Shown here one piece after another: positions 1 through 5,336 of a stretch of DNA of 7,184 nt (position 1 is its first letter; each line of letters begins with the position of its first letter). The stretch spans positions 1-7,184 of the forward strand of contig JAFUKV010000078.1 of the NCBI GenBank assembly GCA_017467745.1, read 5' to 3'. Both the position numbers and the translations under genes were made by a program. The notes under the pieces are model-generated. The model made no database searches. It was not told where the DNA came from and worked only from the letters and a program-made list of their open reading frames with translations. This stretch comes from Bacteroidaceae bacterium. GTDB taxonomy: Bacteria; Bacteroidota; Bacteroidia; Bacteroidales; CHK158-818.

Positions 1-50
1 AAGCAGACAATTCCCGTTATAGAATATTTTTTTACAAAACTTGTTCTCAT
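1..50 (-). CDS. Possible start of a secreted or membrane protein gene, cut by the window edge
   Basis: On the minus strand an ATG at 50-48 opens a frame that stays open to the edge and reads MRTSFVKKYSITGIVC. The pair of lysines followed by a hydrophobic run (ITGIVC) resembles the start of a signal peptide or a membrane anchor, but only 16 residues are visible. It begins 22 bases after the aroE stop codon on the same strand, a spacing typical of co-transcribed genes. There is no Shine-Dalgarno sequence, which matches every other gene here. I do not recognise the product. Sixteen open codons could occur by chance in AT-rich DNA, so this is tentative. Confidence 0.4.
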   Translation of the reverse strand, partial: MRTSFVKKYSITGIVC

Positions 51-72
51 AAACTAATCTAAGTTATATCCA

Positions 73-816
73 TTAAAGATTCCAGATTCGCCACGCTTCA
101 TTCGCCTGTAAAAGAAGCATCTCCAAACCGTTTTTTACAATAGCTCCTTGCGCTTGCGCTTTTTTCATAAAAAGCGTCTCTTCCGGATTATAAATTACAT
201 CGTAAGCCAAAGTTCCGGGTACAATTAAATCGTATGGAATATGAGGACAGAACTCTATTTTAGGATACATACCCAAAGGTGTGGTATTGACAATGATTTT
301 ATATTTTTCCATAATGTACTTATCCAAATCAGGATAAATAAATTGACCTTCTTTGGATGTACGAGATACATATACCGGCTTAATTCCCAACTCTTCAAGC
401 GCATAATAAACCGCTTTGGACGCCCCTCCCGTACCTAAAATCAACGCATCGGTACAACCGGAAGGCAGTAAAGGCTCAATAGAGTTTTTAAAACCGACAA
501 CATCTGAATTGTAACCGATTAAACGAACTTTATTTTTTTGCCGAATAAATTTTATAACATTTACTGCGCCTATGCGAGCAGCCTTTTCATCAAGATCATC
601 TAAATATTTAATTACACTTTCTTTATAAGGAATCGTAACGTTCAGTCCGCATAAATCCGGCTCAGTTGCCACTACCTCCCTTATCAACGAGACATCTGAT
701 ATTTCAAAATTACGATATTCCGCCGAAATATTTTCAGATTGAAATTTTTCGCTAAAATACATTTTTGAAAAAGAATGTCCCAGCGGATACCCTAATAACC
801 CGTAAATAGCTTTCAT
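73..816 (-). CDS. aroE: Shikimate dehydrogenase (NADP+)
   Basis: AroE reversibly reduces 3-dehydroshikimate to shikimate with NADPH, the fourth step of the chorismate pathway, in the cytoplasm. The 247-residue protein carries the full family signature. GHSFSK (13-18) supplies the shikimate-binding serines. NVTIPYK (59-65) includes catalytic Lys65. GAVN (83-86) and GYNSD (101-105) follow, with catalytic Asp105. The nucleotide-binding turn is GTGGASKA (128-135), then NTTPLGM (177-183), YDVIYNP (205-211) and the C-terminal NGLEMLLLQ (229-237). The usual GxNTD motif reads NSD here, a conservative change. The length is somewhat below the roughly 270 residues of the E. coli enzyme. The ATG at 816 is right for length because the MKAIYGLLGYPLGHS start aligns directly to the family N-terminus. 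It is transcribed away from the patatin gene, and a possible second gene follows 22 bases downstream. Confidence 0.96.
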   Translation of the reverse strand: MKAIYGLLGYPLGHSFSKMYFSEKFQSENISAEYRNFEISDVSLIREVVATEPDLCGLNVTIPYKESVIKYLDDLDEKAARIGAVNVIKFIRQKNKVRLIGYNSDVVGFKNSIEPLLPSGCTDALILGTGGASKAVYYALEELGIKPVYVSRTSKEGQFIYPDLDKYIMEKYKIIVNTTPLGMYPKIEFCPHIPYDLIVPGTLAYDVIYNPEETLFMKKAQAQGAIVKNGLEMLLLQANEAWRIWNL

Positions 817-845
817 AATTTTTATCTACTATATATTTCTCCTTA

Positions 846-876
846 CAAAATTATATATTTTTTTGTCCATTTCATA
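846..876 (-). promoter_or_regulatory. Candidate aroE promoter (Bacteroidetes type)
   Basis: Read on the minus strand, 853-846 is TAATTTTG, a full match to the Bacteroidetes -7 element TAnnTTTG. A three-of-four match to the -33 element (TATG, consensus TTTG) lies at 876-873 after a 19-base spacer. The -7 box is 29 bases upstream of the aroE ATG. The region is very AT-rich, so a chance match is possible, and the -33 element is imperfect. Confidence 0.4.
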
Positions 877-894
877 TTTTGTAATACAAAATAT
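874..894. promoter_or_regulatory. Perfect 21-base palindrome, candidate operator
   Basis: ATATTTTGTA (874-883) and TACAAAATAT (885-894) are exact reverse complements around a single central A at 884. The symmetry ends on both sides at C873 and C895, which cannot pair. The site lies in the middle of the 143-base region between the divergent aroE and patatin genes. It overlaps the candidate -33 elements on both strands. Such short-centred dyads are typical of binding sites for dimeric repressors or activators. No run of T follows the dyad on either strand, and the one-base centre could not form a normal RNA loop, so it is not a good terminator. The binding protein cannot be named. Confidence 0.45.
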
Positions 895-908
895 CAATTT
901 TATTTTTT
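878..908 (+). promoter_or_regulatory. Candidate promoter of the patatin gene
   Basis: A perfect -33 element TTTG (878-881, inside the palindrome) is followed after 19 bases by TATTTTTT (901-908), which matches seven of eight positions of TAnnTTTG. A second, weaker possibility is TTTT (904-907) with TAACTTAG (927-934), also seven of eight, with a 19-base spacer. Either would give a short leader before the ATG at 960. The AT-rich background makes both uncertain. Confidence 0.3.
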
Positions 909-959
909 AATGATAGCAGTTTTTACTAACTTAGCCTAAAAATAAGAGTATCTCGATAA

Positions 960-1751
960 ATGGAGAAAAAAAATAGTAACGAAAAAAAACAATACGCAAC
1001 AGGTCTGGTACTTAGCGGAGGGGGCGCCAGAGGATTCGCTCATATAGGCGCACTGAAAGCTCTGGAAGAAAGCGGTATAAAACCGGATATTATTTCAGGT
1101 GTCAGCGCAGGCGCTATAATCGGGGTATTATATGCAGACGGATATTCTGTCAATGAAATTATCGAAATTTTTTCATCTATTAAATTCGGAGATTTTGCAG
1201 AAATCACAGTTCCCCGCTCCGGATTTTTTAAAATGGAAGGATTCAGAAAATTTCTAAAAAAGATTCTCCGAGCCGAACGATTCGAAGATCTTCAATGCCC
1301 GTTAATGATTACGGCAACCGACTTAGATCATGGAAAAAGCATCTCTTTCAATAGAGGTCCTATCATAGATATTGTATGCGCCTCTTGTTGTATTCCGGTT
1401 ATTTTCAATCCAATAAAAATAGATAATATACATTACGTTGACGGTGGAGTATTTAGAAATTTTCCGGTAAAACCTATCAGACACTTATGTAACACGATAA
1501 TAGGCATTAATGTTAATCCGCTCGTTACGAATGAATATAAACAGACAATCATAAATATCGCCGAGCGTGCTTACAGTTTCATGTTCAAATCAAACAGTTT
1601 TGAAGATATAAAACTGTGCGATATTTTGGTACAGACAAATGAAACCACACAATATAATATATTCGATATAAATAGCCTGAATGAAATTGTCGATTTCGGA
1701 TACAAAGACACCATTGCAATATTGCAATCTCTCAAAATCCCAATTAAATAA
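960..1751 (+). CDS. Patatin-like phospholipase (RssA/YlbK type), cytoplasmic
   Basis: This is a serine-aspartate dyad acyl hydrolase of the patatin family, expected to release fatty acids from phospholipids or other acyl esters. The 263-residue protein shows the complete catalytic set. The oxyanion-hole loop is SGGGARG (19-25). The nucleophile elbow is GVSAG (47-51) with Ser49. The catalytic Asp161 sits in DGG (161-163). ASCCIPVIF (141-149) matches the conserved stretch usually found before the Asp. There is no signal peptide: the start MEKKNSNEKK is charged and the patatin fold begins by residue 15. It also lacks the C-terminal outer-membrane barrel found in longer bacterial patatins, so a cytoplasmic or membrane-peripheral enzyme is inferred. 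The length is normal for the short bacterial group. The GH13 gene starts 54 bases downstream with no terminator or obvious promoter between them, so co-transcription is likely. The natural substrate is unknown. Confidence 0.9.
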   Translation: MEKKNSNEKKQYATGLVLSGGGARGFAHIGALKALEESGIKPDIISGVSAGAIIGVLYADGYSVNEIIEIFSSIKFGDFAEITVPRSGFFKMEGFRKFLKKILRAERFEDLQCPLMITATDLDHGKSISFNRGPIIDIVCASCCIPVIFNPIKIDNIHYVDGGVFRNFPVKPIRHLCNTIIGINVNPLVTNEYKQTIINIAERAYSFMFKSNSFEDIKLCDILVQTNETTQYNIFDINSLNEIVDFGYKDTIAILQSLKIPIK

Positions 1752-1805
1752 AAAAGTCATTTCGAGCATCTATAAATCAATTTTAAACTCGCTTTTTACA
1801 AAACG

Positions 1806-3527
1806 ATGAATCAAAAAATAATTATTTACCAAGTTTTTACCCGACTATTCGGAAACACAAACAAACGTTGCAAACCTAACGGAACTTTACAAGAAAACGG
1901 GTGCGGAAAATTTTCGGATTTTACCGAAAAAGCTCTTCGTGAAATTCACGCTTTGGGATGTACCCATATCTGGTACACCGGCATCATTGAACATGCCACA
2001 CAGACCGATTATTCTCGATACGGCATCCATAAAGACAATCCTTTTGTTGTAAAAGGGATGGCCGGTTCGCCATATGCTATAAAAGACTACTACGACGTTG
2101 ACCCCGATTTAGCGGATAATCCCCATAACCGTATGGTAGAATTCGAGGCTCTGGTTGCACGCACCCACGAGGCCAATTTAAAAATGATTATCGATTTTGT
2201 ACCGAACCATGTGGCACGCCAATACCATTCGGATAAAAAACCGACAGGAGTAAAAGATTTAGGCGAAAATGACAATACCGATGAATATTTCTCCCCTAAC
2301 AATAATTTTTATTACATTCCCCGACAAGAATTTTGCGGACAATTTCCATTAGGCGAAGGTGATGAAAAGTACAGAGAATATCCGGCAAAAGCTACCGGAA
2401 ACGATTGTTTTGGCGCCTATCCGTGTATAAACGATTGGTATGAAACCGTAAAATTGAATTATGGAATAGACTATTTAAACAACCGGCAGACACATTTTGA
2501 CCCGATACCCAACACTTGGATAAAGATGAGAGATATCCTTCTTTTCTGGGCATCGAAACAAATAGACGGTTTTCGATGCGATATGGCGGAAATGGTTCCC
2601 ACAGCTTTTTGGGGATGGGTCATTCCGCAAATCAAAGAAAAATATCCACATATAGATTTCATAGCGGAGGTCTATAATCCGAACGAATACCGTAACTATC
2701 TATTCAACGGAAAATTCGATTATTTATACGATAAAGTAGGCCTGTATGATTTATTGAGAGAAATTACAGGAGGATACAGACCCGCATCGCAAATTACCTA
2801 TTGCTGGCAATCGTTAGACGATATAAAAAAACACATGTTAAACTTTTTGGAAAATCACGACGAACAGCGTATCGCCTCCGAATATTTTGCAGGAAACCCG
2901 CAAAAAGCGATTCCCGCACTTGTTGTGTCGTCTATGATGAATACTAATCCGTTTATGATTTATTTCGGACAAGAACTGGGCGAAACGGGCATGGATTGCG
3001 AAGGATTCAGCGGACGAGACGGAAGAACTACCATTTTCGACTATTGGAGCGTAAGTTCTGTGAGAAACTGGGTAAATAATAAAAAATTCAACCTCTCGCA
3101 ACTATCTCCCGAGCAGAAAGAATTACGTACACTATACAAAAAAATTCTAACTCTTTGCAATAAAGAAAAAGCCATAAGAGAAGGCATGTTTTTCGATTTA
3201 ATGTACGTAAATTTAGATAATCCGCAATTCAACGCTTACAAACAGTATTGTTTCATCAGAAAATACAACAACGAGTTGATTCTAATTGCTGTTAACTTTG
3301 ACCATTGCGACGTAAACATAGCCATTAAAATCCCACAACATGCCTTTGACATAACAGAATTTCCAAAAACTTCCGGAAAACTTCCATTCAAAGAGTTGCT
3401 TTCCGGTGAAGAAAAAGAAATTCCGTTCAACTCAGAAAAAACTTTCGACACAGCAATAAAAGCATACAGCGCCGTTATCTGGAAAACTAAAATTAGTAAG
3501 AATGCTACAAGAACGAAAAAAATATAA
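1806..3527 (+). CDS. GH13 alpha-amylase-family glycosidase, cytoplasmic
   Basis: This is a retaining alpha-glucan-active enzyme of glycoside hydrolase family 13, 573 residues long. The four classical regions are present. Region I is DFVPNH (130-135). Region II is GFRCD (255-259), with nucleophile Asp259. Region III is IAEVY (286-290), with acid/base Glu288. Region IV is ENHD (349-352), with transition-state Asp352. The barrel begins almost at the N-terminus (IYQVFTRLFGN, 7-17), and about 440-560 is likely the C-terminal beta-sandwich. A long segment between regions I and II (about 136-254) probably holds domain B and the substrate loops. No signal peptide or lipobox is visible, so it should act on imported maltodextrin or stored glycogen rather than extracellular starch. 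No starch-uptake (Sus) genes or carbohydrate-binding module lie nearby. The exact specificity (hydrolase, transferase or debranching) cannot be read from the motifs. The last residues (KTKISKNATRTKKI) form a basic tail. Confidence 0.92.
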   Translation: MNQKIIIYQVFTRLFGNTNKRCKPNGTLQENGCGKFSDFTEKALREIHALGCTHIWYTGIIEHATQTDYSRYGIHKDNPFVVKGMAGSPYAIKDYYDVDPDLADNPHNRMVEFEALVARTHEANLKMIIDFVPNHVARQYHSDKKPTGVKDLGENDNTDEYFSPNNNFYYIPRQEFCGQFPLGEGDEKYREYPAKATGNDCFGAYPCINDWYETVKLNYGIDYLNNRQTHFDPIPNTWIKMRDILLFWASKQIDGFRCDMAEMVPTAFWGWVIPQIKEKYPHIDFIAEVYNPNEYRNYLFNGKFDYLYDKVGLYDLLREITGGYRPASQITYCWQSLDDIKKHMLNFLENHDEQRIASEYFAGNPQKAIPALVVSSMMNTNPFMIYFGQELGETGMDCEGFSGRDGRTTIFDYWSVSSVRNWVNNKKFNLSQLSPEQKELRTLYKKILTLCNKEKAIREGMFFDLMYVNLDNPQFNAYKQYCFIRKYNNELILIAVNFDHCDVNIAIKIPQHAFDITEFPKTSGKLPFKELLSGEEKEIPFNSEKTFDTAIKAYSAVIWKTKISKNATRTKKI

Positions 3528-3557
3528 TTATACAAGACAAAATATAAATAGAAATTA

Positions 3558-3565
3558 TACCTTTG
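3558..3565 (+). promoter_or_regulatory. prs promoter, -7 element
   Basis: TACCTTTG is a perfect match to the Bacteroidetes -7 consensus TAnnTTTG. It lies 30 bases after the GH13 stop codon and 42 bases before the prs ATG. No good TTTG -33 element is seen at 19-21 bases upstream, where the sequence is around ACAAGAC. It suggests prs has its own transcript, although no terminator separates it from the GH13 gene and read-through remains possible. Confidence 0.6.
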
Positions 3566-3607
3566 CGCCAAAATTAGCAAACACGATTTATCATACAAAT
3601 AACCACC

Positions 3608-4546
3608 ATGAGTCAAGAACCCAGATTTAAAATTTTCGCAGGGACAAAATCCCATTATTTAGCCGAAAAAATTTGTAATAGTTTAGGTTGCGAATTAGGC
3701 AAAATGAACATTCAACATTTTGCAGACGGTGAATTCGCTGTATCATTCGAAGAGTCAATACGAGGATGTCAGGTCTATCTGGTTCAATCTACTTTTCCAA
3801 ACTCAGACAATCTGATGGAACTACTTCTTATGATTGACGCAGCAAAACGAGCATCGGCTAAATCTATTATTGCAGTTATACCCTATTTCGGATGGGCACG
3901 TCAAGACAGAAAAGACAAACCTCGTGTTTCAATAGCAGCAAAACTGATTGCAGATTTACTAAGCGTTGCCGGAATAGACAGATTGATTACAATGGACTTG
4001 CATGCCGATCAGATACAAGGATTTTTTGATGTACCGGTTGATCATCTTTACGCATCTACGGTATTCGGCCCTTATATAAGTTCATTGAAACTTGAAAACA
4101 TGGTTATCGCTACTCCTGACGTAGGTGGAGCAAAACGCGCAAATACATACGCTAAATATTTTGATGCCCCGATGGTTTTATGCCACAAATCAAGAGCGAG
4201 AGCAAACGAAATAGAAAGCATGACCGTTATCGGTGATGTGAAAAATAAAAATGTAGTATTAATAGACGATATGGTAGATACCGCCGGAACTATTACAAAA
4301 GCCGCCGACCTGATGATGGAAAACGGAGCTTTGTCTGTACGGGCTATTTCGAGCCATGCCGTTATGTCAGACCCCGCTACTGAACGTGTCATGAAATCGA
4401 AATTAACGGAAATGATTTTCACCAATAGCATTCCTTACGAAAAAGAATGCCCCAAAGTAAGAATCATCGATATAGCCGACATGTTTGCCGATACGATTCG
4501 TCGCGTTTTAGCTAACGAATCTATCAGCGCTCAATATATCATCTAA
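3608..4546 (+). CDS. prs: Ribose-phosphate pyrophosphokinase (PRPP synthetase)
   Basis: Prs transfers the pyrophosphate of ATP to ribose 5-phosphate to make PRPP, the precursor for purines, pyrimidines, NAD, histidine and tryptophan, in the cytoplasm. The 312 residues match the usual length of the class I enzyme. Visible motifs in order are the regulatory/ATP loop YFGWARQDRK (93-102), the metal and nucleotide motif MDLHADQIQGFF (129-140), GGAKRA (173-178), the catalytic flexible loop HKSRARAN (193-200) with Lys194 and Arg196, and the PRPP-binding loop VLIDDMVDTAGT (217-228). The start MSQEPRFKIFAG is in register with other Prs proteins, so the ATG at 3608 is sound despite lacking a Shine-Dalgarno sequence. 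It has its own -7 element upstream and a strong terminator 24 bases after its stop, so it is probably transcribed mainly alone. Confidence 0.97.
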   Translation: MSQEPRFKIFAGTKSHYLAEKICNSLGCELGKMNIQHFADGEFAVSFEESIRGCQVYLVQSTFPNSDNLMELLLMIDAAKRASAKSIIAVIPYFGWARQDRKDKPRVSIAAKLIADLLSVAGIDRLITMDLHADQIQGFFDVPVDHLYASTVFGPYISSLKLENMVIATPDVGGAKRANTYAKYFDAPMVLCHKSRARANEIESMTVIGDVKNKNVVLIDDMVDTAGTITKAADLMMENGALSVRAISSHAVMSDPATERVMKSKLTEMIFTNSIPYEKECPKVRIIDIADMFADTIRRVLANESISAQYII

Positions 4547-4570
4547 TATTATCTCATATCATACATCTTA

Positions 4571-4610
4571 GAATAGGCGTTCGCTTGAAAACGAACGCCT
4601 ATTCTTTTTT
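4571..4610 (+). terminator. Rho-independent terminator after prs
   Basis: GAATAGGCGTTCG (4571-4583) and CGAACGCCTATTC (4592-4604) form a perfect 13-bp stem with an 8-base loop (4584-4591), followed at once by six T (4605-4610). This is a textbook intrinsic terminator for the prs transcript. On the minus strand no T-run follows the stem, so it works in one direction only. Confidence 0.93.
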
Positions 4611-4638
4611 ATAAGAAGAAGATTTTTATTTATCTTTG
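4607..4638 (+). promoter_or_regulatory. ispD-recG promoter (Bacteroidetes type)
   Basis: TATCTTTG (4631-4638) matches TAnnTTTG exactly. TTTT (4607-4610), a three-of-four match to the -33 element TTTG, lies 20 bases upstream and falls inside the T-run of the prs terminator. The -7 box is 29 bases before the ispD ATG, giving a leader of roughly 20-25 bases. A new promoter directly after a strong terminator makes functional sense, since ispD would otherwise be poorly transcribed. Confidence 0.65.
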
Positions 4639-4667
4639 AAATTTTAAAAATAAAACCGGACTTACAA

Positions 4668-5336
4668 ATGAAAAAATACGCCATTATAGTTGCCGGAGGA
4701 AAAGGTCTCAGAATGGGAAACGAAATACCCAAACAATTCATCCCTATTGGAGGAGTCCCCATCCTCATGCGAACCATTCACGCTTTTTATCATTTCGACG
4801 CCGATATAACTATCATATTAGCGCTTCCGGCAGACCAACAACAGTATTGGTACTCATTATGCAGAGAACATCATTTTGAAATACCCGTTACAATTGTAAA
4901 CGGTGGAGAAACTCGCTACCAATCGGTAAAAAACGCGTTAGCCGAAATCAATACAGACGGCATAATCGCCGTACATGACGGAGTACGTCCTTTCATTTCA
5001 AAAAATATATTAGCTTTGGCTTATAGCACCGCTACCGAAAAAGGCTCTGCAATACCGGTCATACCTATTACAGACTCTATCCGAAAAATAAGCATCGACG
5101 AAACATCTTTTGCATGCAATCGCTCTGATTATTGCTTAGTACAAACTCCTCAGGTATTTAAAGCTGAATGGTTACGGCAAGCATATTCAACCCCTTTCCG
5201 ACCCGATTTTACCGACGATGCCTCCGTTGTAGAGCAACATGGTTTCAACATCTTTACAATAAACGGACAACGGGAAAATATAAAAATCACTACGCCTTTC
5301 GATCTAATTATAGCGGAAGCTCTTCTAAAACAATGA
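4668..5336 (+). CDS. ispD: 2-C-methyl-D-erythritol 4-phosphate cytidylyltransferase
   Basis: IspD joins CTP and 2-C-methyl-D-erythritol 4-phosphate to form CDP-ME, the third step of the non-mevalonate isoprenoid pathway, in the cytoplasm. The 222-residue length is typical of a stand-alone enzyme, with no fused IspF domain. The nucleotide-binding start is IVAGGKGLRMG (7-17), with Arg15 and Lys22 (in PKQF, 21-24) in the positions of the catalytic Arg20 and Lys27 of E. coli IspD. Further family motifs are HDGVRPF (103-109), LVQTPQVF (157-164), TDDASVVE (182-189) and ENIKITTP (203-210). The related ribitol-phosphate cytidylyltransferases share this fold, but no teichoic-acid or ribulose-reductase genes are nearby, which favours IspD. 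Its stop codon overlaps the recG start in ATGA, so the two genes are co-transcribed and probably translationally coupled. Confidence 0.94.
   Translation: MKKYAIIVAGGKGLRMGNEIPKQFIPIGGVPILMRTIHAFYHFDADITIILALPADQQQYWYSLCREHHFEIPVTIVNGGETRYQSVKNALAEINTDGIIAVHDGVRPFISKNILALAYSTATEKGSAIPVIPITDSIRKISIDETSFACNRSDYCLVQTPQVFKAEWLRQAYSTPFRPDFTDDASVVEQHGFNIFTINGQRENIKITTPFDLIIAEALLKQ

Noticed and set aside
1752..1805. Possible terminator or promoter between the patatin and GH13 genes
   Set aside because: Only a four-base pairing (CGAG/CTCG) with a long loop is seen, and there is no TAnnTTTG element. Neither call is supportable.
3566..3607. A riboswitch or attenuator in the prs leader
   Set aside because: The leader between the -7 element and the ATG is only about 42 bases, has no stable hairpin and is too short for a known riboswitch.
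3236..3655. Minus-strand open frame (139 codons) with a hydrophobic stretch, spanning the GH13 3' end and the prs start
   Set aside because: Its hydrophobic part comes from reading AT-rich intergenic DNA and the GH13 3' end in reverse. It overlaps two certain genes and the prs promoter, so it is not believable as a membrane protein.
4072..4431. Minus-strand open frame (119 codons) within prs
   Set aside because: It covers the conserved PRPP-binding loop of prs on the opposite strand and has no recognisable domain.
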